This document shows, piece after piece, positions 1 through 10,259 of a stretch of 64,000 nt of DNA. The DNA comes from Cycas panzhihuaensis (Eukaryota; Cycadophyta). Every line of letters begins with the position of its first letter. The stretch's first letter is position 1. The stretch lies in assembly GCA_023213395.1 (NCBI GenBank), contig CM041465.1, positions 64,363,741 through 64,427,740 of the forward strand. Reading direction: 5' to 3'. The notes below the pieces were generated by a model. That model was not told the origin of the DNA. It made no database searches and worked only from the letters and a program-made list of their open reading frames with translations. The position numbers and the translations under genes were made by a program.

Positions 1-905
1 TTGGAGAGCGCAAAGGGTCTTTTCCGCTCATCCCATTGCCGGTAAGTGCTCCTATACATATTGTACTTTCATACTTCATTTGTTACTAGTATTTGGTTTC
101 TTTCTTCCCTTGGTTTTATCCTTTAGTATTTTTCTGGGGAAGGTAAGAGAGCCCCTCATTCCAACCCACTGCGACACTTCACAACCGCCGCACCTTGTGG
201 AGTAGTTTTGGTGTCCCTTGGGAGCGCCATCATCACAACATGCTTCTGGTCTAGGTACACGCTTCGATCCACCCTACCACTCTTTCCTTTTGAATTTCCT
301 TTACATAAGTAGTAATTAACTCATTAGAAATCAAAAGGGGAACTTAACTTTGCTTTCGGTTCATACTTTATTTATTTCATTGCATGCATCTTCTCTACCC
401 ATAGGAAAAGGTCTTAGGAACTGGTCCTTTTCACCTTTCCCTTCCCTTTACCGTGCAAGCTTCCTGCTCTTCTTATTACTTGTGTGTTTCGTTAGTTTGC
501 TTAGGCATACCTTGTCCCACCTTCTTGGGTCATCTCTCTTACTTTCCTTTAGTTCCCCGCTTCGCCGGATAACCAAAGTGACCCTGTTCATAGGCCAACC
601 ACTTGTTTACCCTCCCTTGTTTCTTGTTGCTCTAGGGAAACCCTTGAAGGTTCCTTTTCGTCCCCTTCCGGCCATCCAAGGGTGGGAGGATCCTTCCCTT
701 AGGTCAACCCAGGCTAACCCTACACCTCCTCACCTCTTATTCGAAGTGGGGGGATTTACCCTTTGGTAGCTATATTCCATTACAAGTCCCGAACTTGCGC
801 TCCAGTGCACGGTGCGTCGTACATGGTATTTACCCTACTTATAGATCTCTTTCTCGATCATATTATAACTCGCTCTTACCATACCTATTTAGTTAGGTAG
901 CTATC
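1..905 (+). mobile_element. 3' portion of a Ty3/gypsy (Tat-like) LTR, cut by the window edge
   Basis: Its layout parallels the LTRs at 7483-10259 and 31344-33938. It has a pyrimidine-rich stretch, a splice-donor-like AGGTAAGA at 141-148 followed by gcccc, a 'ggccatccaaggg' block near 670, and a 'gctccagtgcacgg' block near 800 that matches 'gctccagtgcacggacg' in the other LTRs. Similarity to the LTR at 7483-10259 is clearly incomplete, so the two need not be a pair from one insertion. The exact 3' end is uncertain (about 890-930), because integrase sequence follows directly with no gag, protease or RT between. Inferred: an internal deletion or a mosaic of two elements. An open frame at 350-769 lies inside this LTR and is taken as chance. 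Confidence 0.6.
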
Positions 906-911
906 TCATAG

Positions 912-2097
912 ATGCACGTCCAGTCATGTATTCAGACCACTGCTAGGCAATACTTCCTGATGGATGAAGTATTGTACAAGAGATCCTTTGATGGGGTCCT
1001 CCTTCATTACATCACTCCTGATGAAGCAGACCAGATACTGTGTGAATACCACTATGGCATTTGTGGGGGGGACTTTGGGGGCCAATCCATGGCCCAGAGG
1101 ATCCTTCATATGGGCTACTATTGGTCATCCCTCTTTAAGGATGCCTATGTATATGCCTTGAGATGTCAGCGATGCTAAGAGCATGCTAACATCTCCCGCG
1201 TGTCTTCCGAGGCTCTTCATCTCATACTATCGCTATGGCCCTTCTCCTAATGGGGCTTGGACCTCATTGAGCCATACCACTGCCCTCTTCATAACAACAC
1301 AAGTTCATCTTGACTGTCACGAAATACTTTACAAAATGGGCAGAATCCATTCCTTTGATTACTACCCCTAGCAAGATGATAACCACTTTCATTTACTAGC
1401 ATATCATTTGCTGCTTTGGGATTTTAGACTTCTGATTATAGACAACAGAATCCCTTTTTGTAACAAGGAGATGGATGAACTTTATGAGAAATTCAAGATC
1501 TCTCATAAAACCTCTTCACCTTATTACCCCTAGGTAAATGGTCAGGTTGAATCATTCAACAAAACTCTTATCAATATCCTAAAGAAATATGTTACTCAAT
1601 CTCAGAAAGATTATCACCTCCAACTCCCTTTTGGCTTATGGGCTTATTATACCTCTATCCGTGTGGCTATAGGAATGACTCCACTCTCCCTAGTTTATAG
1701 GACCGAGGCGGTACTCCCATTGGAAGTCGAGACCCCCTCTCTATAAGTTTCTCTTTAAGGCCTTATCGATGAGGAGTTTATCCATTAGGCTCGCCTCTTA
1801 GACCTCAAAGCCTTGGATGAGAGATGTTTAGCCGCTTACTAGGCTAACCTCACGTCCAAAGCTCGTTTGCAAAGGACTTATGATAAATACCTTTGTTCTT
1901 GTCCATTGTATCCCAGGGACCATGTCCTCAAGATGGAATATCTTCATGACCGCTTAACCAAATTTGGACCCAAATGGGTCAGTCCCTTTGTCATTCTTGA
2001 AAGTCTCGATAATGATGCTTATAGGATCACCACCCTGGAGGGCCTCAAATTTAAGAAAGTCATTAACAGGAAATTCCTTAAAAAATTTTATACATGA
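912..2097 (+). pseudogene. Gypsy element A integrase (degenerate)
   Basis: Integrase inserts retrotransposon cDNA into nuclear DNA. The N-terminal zinc-binding (HHCC) domain is at 912-1178, with H-x3-H-type residues in HYGICGGDFGG and the C-x2-C pair as CQRC. The catalytic core (about 1183-1760) is broken by stops; the conserved glutamate segment reads NGQVESFNK at about 1540-1560. The C-terminal domain (1867-2097) reads through KFGPKWVSPFVILES. Alignment by eye with the integrase of element B (39560-40765) is continuous. Several stops are TAG where B has CAG (YYP*VNGQ against YYPQANGQ; IH*ARLL against IYQACLL). No gag, protease or RT precedes it; an LTR fragment is directly upstream. Not functional. 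Confidence 0.85.
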
Positions 2098-2814
2098 TTT
2101 CTTCATTATCTTTTCCATGCTCCGAAATGAGCCTAAACTACCATCCTAAGCTTGTTCCTATTCCTTCTAGACATAGGCAGGATGACTGCTTAGGGTGGCT
2201 CTCTCATTCCTTTTGGGTTCCTAACCCCTATTCCCATTCCTCTAGGAACCTTTTCCTTCTATTTGGACATCTCCCCCAATTAGGATGACATGTTGGAGCA
2301 TCGTCACTCCTCTTCGATTGGCATTTCCTTTGTATATCTTGCTATGCTCCCATGTGTACTATCCTATCTCCTTGCCTTGCATGTATCTATCACCGCTGCT
2401 TATGGTGATCATGTGTGCCTCTACTAGGAATATGGCACTGCATGAAAGGAAATGTGTGTAATACCAATAAATATCATAGCACAAAATCATACAATAATTA
2501 GCTCAAAACATCATCAACCATATCCTCATGCATCTTTACACCCTCATATACATACATACATAAGCATGGAAACATAAATATACACCATGCATCACATGTT
2601 ATGATATACATCATTATACATCAAATGGGATATGAATCACCCCATCTATATACATAAAATAATCATCGTGTGTCATATCATACAACTGGTATGGTACATC
2701 ATCTATGGGAAGTCAGAATCCTTGCAAAGAGGGGTACAATCATGTGACTATATATGCTGACTCCTTGGAGGTTTGTGCTTTCCCCTATATAAAACAAAAC
2801 TCCTACACTCTACT
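2098..2814. other. 3' internal spacer of element A, no gene seen
   Basis: This joins the integrase end to the 3' end of the antisense gene. It is AT-rich with many 'cata' runs. The block 'gcatgaaaggaaat' near 2445 is also present in element B near 41130 ('gcatggaaggaaat'), so it belongs to the ancestral internal region. Open frames here (for example 2705-2908) show no family resemblance. Confidence 0.5.
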
Positions 2815-3419
2815 CTATTGTTGCCCCATCCCTAGGGTGTCATCTCCTAGTCTATGTGATCCCTCTCTTGGGGACCACATACCTCTTAGGCTCCTCCTGT
2901 GCCTCTGAGAGCTTTCTGCCTCGCTCCCCTCATCCCATGGCCTTGTGGGGGTCATCGCCATCGTATATGTATATGTCCTACTCTATGATGATCTTGAGGT
3001 CATCTCATCTACCAGTCAATTGTATCAGGCTTGGATACGATCTTAATCACCCTATACTCCATAGAGCCTCTCCTCCATCCCTTAGAGATGCTCCTCCATC
3101 ACTGCTAGCTAGATGCGACTCTCTACATCCCCTCTAGCTCCTCCTTGAGCCTCCAACTCCTATACTTGACTTTGTAGGGTATCCCTCTCAGCCTAGGTCA
3201 TGTCTAGCTCTGCCTGAAGGCATCTCGCATATGCCTCCTACTCTTGGGACTCTGTAATCCAAACATCCCTTGCCCTCACCAACGAGGCAAATGCCACCAT
3301 GTGGGCACCTACCAATCTGGGCTCCTCTCCTACCTAGATGGGAGGTTGCCCCTTCACGTAGGCCTGGGCGAATATCTCTTAAACTACTACCTCCACCAAC
3401 CTCCAAATATCTACGATAC

Positions 3420-3533
3420 CTACAAACCCAACACGTTACATGTTAGTACATGTCCATGCATATACTAAACCAAAATCAAACTACATATAGGCATCTAGCT
3501 ATCAACGGATGATAGGAGAAGGTGGTGTCTCAC
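3420..3533 (-). other. Candidate 114-bp intron in the antisense gene of A
   Basis: Minus-strand donor 'actag|gtgagac' at 3533 and acceptor 'gggtttgtag|gtatc' at 3420. Joining the exons keeps one frame: VATLG before the junction continues into IVDIWRLVEVVV after it. Without splicing, the frame that carries the coiled coil is not the frame of exon 1. This is inferred from splice consensus and frame continuity only. Confidence 0.5.
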
Positions 3534-3760
3534 CTAGTGTGGCTACCGGCTCTTTGACTCAAGTGATGGCCTCTAGCTCAGGCACTCCACCAATCGCTAG
3601 TACCTCCTCCTCCTCTGGTACCTCCTCAATAATTGCCTCAGTAACTAGGGCGCTTGTCACTCCCTCTGCTGGTGTGGATGCCTCCCTAGACCTCTCTATG
3701 ATTCGTAACCTCTGGGCCTGTGTCACTGGGCTCCTACTCCTCTTTGTAGCACCTGAAGGG

Positions 3761-3847
3761 CCTGCCTCTCCTCCTATAGTCCCTGATAGGCCTGCCTCTC
3801 CTCCTATAGTCCCTGATGGGCCTGCCTCTCCCGTAGCTCGTGATGGG
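3761..3847. repeat. 30-bp minisatellite, about 2.9 units, inside the antisense gene
   Basis: Units begin at 3761, 3791 and 3821 with 'cctgcctctc'. The first two are almost identical and the third diverges in its second half. On the minus strand each unit encodes a ten-residue repeat of the type GPSGTIGGEA, so the repeat is in frame and lengthens the acidic linker. Confidence 0.85.
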
Positions 3848-4777
3848 CCAGCCCCATCACCTCCATCGCCTTCATCTCCACCATCATCTCTTAGGGTAAC
3901 TCCTATCCCACCTGCCTCATCATCACTATCCCACCTCACTGCTATATACAGGTTTGATATATAGTTAGTCATAGTGAGGAGGTCCAATGATGTGGCCTCC
4001 ACTGAGTGACGAATCTAGTGATGTGGCCTCCATCAAGTGACGAACGTGTACCTGGTCCTCGGTCCCCCTGAATCTGGTCTGCCATCTATGAACCATCGAG
4101 GCCCACTCTGAGATGGGGTGTGGTCCCCCTACCGATGCCACTGCTCCAAAGTGGTAAAAAAACCAACACTGCAGAAGGGTGTTATATGATAGGCCACCCT
4201 TTCCTACTACCTGAATAATGTCTAGTTGAGCGATGAGGTTCATCGCTATGAGGGTGGCCCAATTAAGGCTCTCTCCAGCCTAACACCTCTATATTGCATC
4301 CATTAAGTCGCTTGGGATATCCCTATAGTTTTATTTCTGGGATATCTGGAACTGAATGCATAATGTGATTAATTTCCTCACACAAGGAATCCCTGACATA
4401 ACCATGCTCTAGAGAGGTATCCCTCATCTCTCCCACCTATCTTGTATAGTGAAGAAAGTTGTTGCCTCTCTATGTGCTACCTTATTGCTAGGCATCACCC
4501 CTAGTGATGTCCACCTCCGTATTGCTAGCACCCCTAGTATCCTATGAATGTCACTCGGTGTCACTGATACATCCCCTACTTGGGGTTGATGGAAGACATA
4601 CCTCTGTATATCCCAATGACACACAATATCCACTAATAGCCTCTAGTCCGATGTGTACTAAAGTATCCTTGTGACCTTCAGTAGGCCACACCTCACCCAA
4701 ACTTGTCTGTCTTTATGGGATATCATCTTGATAAAACTAAACATGGCCATACCGATATTTTCACGGTTCTCCACCAT

Positions 4778-5362
4778 GATCACCACCTACAAAACACCAT
4801 GAAACCAGTCAAACTCTGACTCATGATCACCCCTCCATCCTCTGGACTGTCCCTTAGCCTTATTTAGTCAAGATTTAGGGGGCCTTAGCCCCCCTTCTTT
4901 ATTTTTCCTTAGGTCTGCCTTCACACTACACTAAACTTCATGGTACCATGGAGTTTGGCTTGGGTCTCACAGCGATCGGGGCCCCACGGCAAAGATCGCA
5001 TCATCGTGATCTTTGTCGTGGTGTGAACATCACCCCCACAAAAGGGGAGGTTTCCCACCTAAAAACACAAAAATGTTTTCCTAAGTAGGCCACAACTAGG
5101 CCCACTAGGACTAGGGCTACATAATGCCCTGGTCTCGCCTCTCTATGGGTCCAGTTTGGACTCTGGGAGATTATTCCTCGCCCTTAGGGGACCCGAAACT
5201 ACACTAAAAAAATAATGAAAAGTAACAAATTTTAATCAACTAGATGGGGTAGGGTTTCGATGATCCACTCAGTGGATCTGATCATGTTGTTGTTATCCTG
5301 TCGCCCTGGTATCGATCCAACAGTTAGATCTCCCTTTGCATGCCTCCGAAGTCAGGTGGTGC
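4778..5362. promoter_or_regulatory. Spacer between antisense gene and copia LTR, with two large inverted repeats
   Basis: Non-coding. A near-perfect palindrome around GGTACC lies at 4933-4956 (AAACTTCATGG/CCATGGAGTTT arms). A second inverted repeat has arms at 4985-4999 and 5006-5020 (cacggcaaagatcgc against gtgatctttgtcgtg). Related structures occur at the same place in element B (about 42139-42230) and inside the gypsy LTRs. The position, upstream of the antisense gene start, suggests promoter or boundary function; that is inference. Confidence 0.45.
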
Positions 5363-6015
5363 TGTTGAGAATAGAAAGTCCAACCCTCTAACAGCCACCA
5401 AGATCTATTACTTTCTTATAACTAGTTATAGAAATGAAACATACAAATTACATGCAAGTTCTTAAAACTAGAGATTATACAGTAACAAGACAATGAAAGC
5501 CAAACATCACATGTGCACCCGATATAACATGGTAAAACCCTAGCAGTGTGCTAGGGAAACATCCACACAGGAAAGGTAGCGATCTTTATTACTGCAGAAT
5601 GGAGAAAATAGTACATCATAGATATAGAGTGCTCTCTCGAATAACAATCAATCGCCACCCTCTTCACAATACATTGTATAACATTACAACATAATAAGAA
5701 AAGCCCTAAAACAGGCTACATGAGAGGACATCCAAGACCTAAAATCTCAACTGTGGAATATAGGGTATTTTCATTGTACGATCCTAATTCTCTTTACACT
5801 TTAATAAGGTTTACATGGTCAATTTTTCGGGTCAGAGGCTATCGTCCCTGAACCCCCTCCTAGCGAGGGGCGTTCCACCAAACCACCCCTCCCCACCCCA
5901 AGACCTCTCGGCCAAGGGGGCTCCCGCCTTGAACCCCGAGAAAGATTACGGGGGGAATCCACACCGAAAACAGGCCATAATTTTAGGCCTATAATTGTTG
6001 TCATAATACCCAACA
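5363..6015 (-). mobile_element. Ty1/copia solo LTR (family F) inserted in gypsy A
   Basis: Length 653 bp, with ends TGTTGAGA...CCCAACA. It is flanked by a perfect 5-bp target duplication, ggtgc at 5358-5362 and 6016-6020. Element B keeps the empty site near 42575-42600 ('ggcggtgctctgctgcat'). It is homologous along its length to the two LTRs of element F (12494-13142 and 15202-15876), and orientation is taken from F. The frames inside it (5819-6013, 5946-6161) have no coding support. Confidence 0.93.
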
Positions 6016-6020
6016 GGTGC

Positions 6021-6649
6021 TTTACTGCGTAAGGAAAGGGCTCTAAATTCGTTTATAAGCCCATGAAAATGAATCATATTTTCATCATTTTTCCTTATAT
6101 AGGCGGGGGCCCCGATGGGCACTTTCTCTATTTTCGCTTTTGAGACAGCCCTTGAGACCATTTCTCATCCTCGATCGTCATTGCCTTCTAGCCCTATTTC
6201 CTATTGTGCTTCTATAACCTCTATTTTTCTCATTCCCTTAGGTGCATTTATGGTGCCTCACCGATGCATTTTCACCAGGGCCCTTCTATCTCGTTTTACG
6301 TGTTGCTCCCATGCATGCCTGAGTTTATACTCGTTTGGCTCGTTTCACCATCCTAAACTCATTTTTACAACCCATTCCTACCCATGGAGTCTCCAAAGGG
6401 AACTCTCTCTCTTTTTAGAATCTCTCTTTGCTTTCTTAAGCAACCTTTAGCATCCCAGGGCAGCCTTCTCGCCGCCTGCTCTCTGCCAGTGGTCAGATAG
6501 TCTACTCCTATCCTTGGGTATCCTCACTACTGGGTCCTCCTACCCTTCACAGCCACCATTGTTAGCCATATGATCCTCTTTTTCTTTGACTCTAACTCTA
6601 TTGTACATTTTCTTTACCAAGACACTTTCTTTTCTTGCTTATGACTCTC
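6021..6649 (+). other. 3' internal region of A, possible remnant of a sense ORF
   Basis: A plus-strand frame at 6115-6450 (MGTFSIFAFETALETIS) has a recognisable counterpart in element B at 42683-42907 (MGTTSIFALAIVIGTIS), including LPSSP and an AFM.PH segment. The shared sequence may be ordinary DNA homology rather than coding constraint. No known domain is recognised. It leads directly into the second RNase H. Confidence 0.3.
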
Positions 6650-7063
6650 TTCATCTTCACTGATGATAGAAGCCATGGTAATCCTAGCCCCTCTGCTGCC
6701 GCATGGATTCTTTGTGACCCCTCTAGATATGATTTCTTATGTTCTTGAATCTTCCTCCCTGAGGCCACCAATAACAAAGATGAGTATATGGCCATTATTG
6801 AAGCCCTCACAGATGCACTCTACTTTCACCATGGATCTATTGTTCTTCTTTGTGAGTCCCAGGTGGTGGTGTCCCATCTCACCTAGGTTTACCAGGTGTG
6901 ATGCCCACACTTGAGAGCCCTCACTTTGACCGCCAGGTCCCTATTAGCTTGTTTTCAGTCTGTCGACATCTGACACACCCCTTAGGCCCTTAACTCTAAG
7001 GTGGACAACCTCATTCGCCTCATCCTTGAGCATCACCTTCCTATTCTTGTTGACCACCCTTGA
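6650..7063 (+). pseudogene. Second RNase H domain of gypsy element A, downstream of integrase
   Basis: Reads IFTDDRSHGNPSPSAAAWIL, then ATNNKDEYMAIIEALTDAL, CPHLRAL and LNSKVDNLI, the pattern of the additional (archaeal/plant-type) RNase H of Tat elements. The first and last acidic residues are visible (TDD, KVD). The glutamate of NNEA is replaced by Lys and the third Asp by Glu (LLCES), and several in-frame stops are present, so it is inactive. The position is unusual: about 4.5 kb past the integrase and about 420 bp before the polypurine tract. Element B has the same arrangement. Confidence 0.75.
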
Positions 7064-7469
7064 GAGACTTGCCCTATTGCCCAAGTCTCGGGCCATCTTA
7101 CATCTCACCTTTTGATCTGTTCACACCTCTGAAAGCTAGCCACCAATTAGGTTAAACTATGGCGACCATCAGGTTTACTCATTTACCCTTTTCTCTTATC
7201 ACCATTGAACTTTTCTTTTGCACTCTTACGATGGGGGCATCCCCCTCGTCTATCTTAGCTTCCAATCGATTCTTGGGTGGCACATATGCAGCCTCTATGT
7301 TGTCTCCACCCCTATCCTCCTATCCACGTGGTCCACCATGACACTCGCCAGTACCCTTGGCTCTTGTTGTGATCATGATTGATATATATATATATATACA
7401 CATGTGCTACTAATAGTTTGTTTCTAACATTCACCATCGCACCATGCTTCCGAGCGGTGAGGCTCTACT
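7064..7469 (+). other. Spacer before the 3' LTR of A
   Basis: Non-coding. It carries a short TA run at about 7380-7398 where element B has a 381-bp TA microsatellite, followed in both by 'catgtgctact'. The block 'gagcggtgaggctct' just before the polypurine tract is also shared with B. Confidence 0.5.
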
Positions 7470-7482
7470 TCCAAGGGGGAAG
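7470..7482 (+). promoter_or_regulatory. Polypurine tract of element A
   Basis: 'ccaagggggaag' directly precedes TGTTTCC, the LTR start. Element B has 'ccaagggggcag' in the same place (44331-44342). This tract would prime plus-strand DNA synthesis. Confidence 0.85.
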
Positions 7483-10259
7483 TGTTTCCCAGCTACTGGG
7501 AATGGATATGGACAGGTTGACTCAGGTAAGCATAGGTATGCTTCTCTCTTTTCACTTTTACTGACTCTTTAGAAAGGTAGATAGAAGAATTGCCTCATTG
7601 CATGGTTGACTGCCACATTTATATTATCACCTTGCATCTACTGCTTGACCATGCTGCTTGTCATACTTTTAGCCTATGACAACCTATGGAACCCACCTTT
7701 ATGTAAGGTAGGTATTCCCATGGTGCTATACAACCCTTCGCGCTATCTCTATGTCACCTCATACCTCGCTCAGTTAGATTGATCCACTCATACCCTAATC
7801 CTGTGTCCCCATCATGACATTTCTGGGATTTCTAAATCTTAGTGCCTCATTTGGTCTAGTTCACATGTCATCTAGACTGTCCTTAGCCACCTGGACAGGA
7901 GGGCCAGCCCCTCCTAGGCTTACCACACCTCTTTCTAGGGCTCCTAGGACCTTGGTTATTGCCATTTTGGCATTCTAGTCTAACACCATTGTAAACTAAG
8001 TGGTACCATGATGTGTACCGCAGTGTGACTGTTACACTTTATTTTTTTTATCCGTAGTAGTAATTCTCACTTTTTTCGCAGAATTTCCACGTGGATAAGT
8101 GACCAACTCAGCCCTATCCACACCCTAATCACTCGATTAGGGTTGGGATGAGTATATATCCCAAAAAGTTCCTCATTTTACATCTCTTGGATCTCAAACA
8201 TCATGTTCTACTACTGTAGTTCTACTCTCTTCCTCCTGTCCTTCATAAGTACACCTGTAACTTTGTATTTTTTTCTATTCTAGCTTAGGATCTACCTGTA
8301 ATAGCTCTATCATATGGTAGGAGACCCTCCTCTAAGTATTTCCAAGTAAGATCTTTTTGGTTCTCCTTCAATTTCACCTAGCAAGTGTCTTTTACAACCC
8401 CACTTTGGGAAATACCCTTCTAACCTTACAGGATCTACCCTCCTCCACTAGTTGTAGGGGTAGATCTGCCCTCAACTTAGCCCAACAGGTATCCCTTACT
8501 GTGTTTCCATATTTTAGCATATATTTACCTCATTAGAGCCTATTTAAAAGTGTGTTTTTTTTCTTTTTTATCCTTTGGCTGTAGAAAAGATTATTTTTCC
8601 TTGTGTTTAGCTTCATATACCTTGATTTCCTTCCTATTTCTTTGCTGGTTTTCTTCAAGAAAGATACAAGAGAGGGCTTACAAGGATTGGGTGAAGGGAG
8701 TAAGGTAGGATCTGTCCTAGTTACACCTACTCCCCAAGGGTAAACCCCTTCATATCCTTCCTCTCTTATGCCCATGCTTTCCTTAAGTTAACTAGGAGTG
8801 GGTAGAATCCAGGTCTGTGCTAGATATTAGCATACGTAGCCCTTTGCTACATTGATTCTAGGCCTACATGCTCTTCTTTTAGGCCTTCTCTACACCCCTA
8901 ACCATGTCTAAAATCCATTTGGACCCTCGATGAGGCTTGTGTAGTGATTCACTGTCCGTAGCGATTCTATTACCTAAGCATCTCTCCTACATCCTGTATC
9001 ATTCATCCCCATGCTTATTTATTGTTCATAGATTCTCACATAACCCTTACCTTGATGTATTTTGAGGCTATGTGGAGAACCTTTACTGGAGGGTTTTACC
9101 ATCCTGAGGTTACCCTTTCCCTTCTTGCTTGGTATGTGTCATTTTATTTTGAGGAGAGCAGAATTATTTTTAGTAGTAGTTCCACTAACTTAAAATATAA
9201 AATTTTAGTATTTATATCATATATTTTCTTATATAGTATCTTTTAGCACCTTCTTGGAAGGGAAAACCTCTTGTGGATGTAGGTTTAAAGCAACATTCGT
9301 GAAGAGGAAGGACGTACGACTCTAAGTAAGCCTTCACCCTTCTTTCTTCTTCTACTTTATTGGCTTCTTAGTACATTTACTTATGTTTTTTGCTTTTCCC
9401 ACTCTACTTTGTCTTTTGTATGGGGAGGGTAAGGAATCCCCTATTTTCCACACTAACTTTGGTTATGCACCAACTATTAATGAGAGGGCGTATGCTGTGC
9501 ATGAGTGAGGTTCTTCATCAACCACTACACTTCTCGGGTACGTGTTATTTCTCTTCATCTACCCCTTTCCTTTTTATGCTCTTATCTAATATCTATTACA
9601 TTTGCTTAATAGATCACATAAAGGTAAAAAAGGCAACAAACTAACTACTTGCATTTTCTTTGCATAAGTGTGTTGCGTCCTTGTTTTTATAGGAAAAGGA
9701 CATAGTAGGGATTGCATTCCTTCCTCTTTTTCCTATCTAGTCTAAAAGTGCCCTTAGTTGCACTTCTTTTAGATTGCATGCTCGAATGCACACAATACAC
9801 TTATTCCTTCTTTTCTCTTGTCCTTTTGTTGTTAAGTAAGAGAGAGAGAGAGATAGGGAGAGTAGCTCTTAGTCACCTTTTTTCCCATCCCTTTCCTTGG
9901 TTAGATTTGCTTTAAGCCAATTAGCCTAAGGGAAGCCTACCTACATTTGTCCTAGTCCCTTTGCCTATACTCTTCTATCTCACATTCCTTCACCATATGA
10001 ATCTCTCCTTCGAGGGTCTCTCCTCTTCCCTTCCTGCCATCCAAGGGTGGGAAGACCTTCCTCTTTGAGACCATTCGGGATACCCAGGTGTGTCTTCCCT
10101 CTCAGATTTGAAATCTGCTCTGAGGTAGTTGGGCGCCATTCGTGAGTCTTGAACTCATGCTCTGGTACGTGGATGCCTTGTGTGGTGTTCCCTTTTGCTT
10201 ATAGGTTTTCATTCATACCCCTAGCATTAGTTATTGACCACATGAATTCCTATCAAGCA
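7483..10259 (+). mobile_element. 3' LTR of gypsy element A
   Basis: About 2.78 kb. It starts TGTTTCCCAGCTACTGGG after the polypurine tract and ends about ...tatcaagca. Landmarks shared with the LTRs of B and D are the opening 'caggtaagc', a G-box/TATA promoter block (8088-8159), a donor-like GGGTAAGG near 9427, a 'gccatccaagggtggg' block near 10040 and the closing block near 10150. The frames at 9022, 9390 and 9712 lie inside and have no family support. The left target duplication is not identifiable, so the right end is approximate. Confidence 0.8.
8088..8159 (+). promoter_or_regulatory. LTR promoter: G-box and TATA box
   Basis: CACGTG at 8088-8093 within 'ttccacgtggat', then 'gagtatatatccc' (TATA at 8153-8159), followed by 'aaaaagttcctcatt', which is also conserved downstream of the TATA-like motif in the LTRs of B. 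Transcription would start some 30 bp further on. Confidence 0.6.

Larger units (their letters stand above)
2815..4777 (-). pseudogene. Antisense accessory gene of gypsy element A: plant-mobile-domain-like protein with acidic linker and coiled coil, two exons
   Basis: Read on the minus strand, against gag-pol. Exon 1 starts at 4777 (MVENRENIGMAM) and runs to about 3534. Its first part resembles the plant mobile domain (HWDIQRYVFH, VTPSDIHRILGV, LLQCWFFYHFG). It then enters an acidic, Gly/Ser/Pro-rich stretch (DSDDEAGGIG; GPSGTIGGEA repeats; EEVPEEEEVL). A GT-AG intron at 3533-3420 restores the frame, and exon 2 (3419-2815) gives RLVGAHMVAFASLVRARDVW and a coiled coil (CLQAELDMT, AERDTLQSQV, ELEAQ). 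In-frame stops number about 18, many of them TAG where Gln is expected. Element B keeps the same N-terminal half at 41988-41164, starting MVDNRENIGMAM. Known: Tat-lineage elements can carry extra ORFs, some antisense. Inferred: the domain name and the splicing. An upstream exon is possible, since a 'ttttgtag' acceptor-like site lies just before the ATG. Confidence 0.6.

Noticed and set aside
350-769. 139-codon plus-strand open frame
   Set aside because: Lies in an LTR; hydrophobic low-complexity translation with no domain, and not kept in the related LTRs.
3188-3406. Minus-strand frame with Gly/Arg-rich product
   Set aside because: Shadow of exon 2 of the antisense gene; the neighbouring frame gives the coiled-coil pattern.
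5819-6161. Two minus-strand frames
   Set aside because: Inside or across the end of the copia solo LTR.
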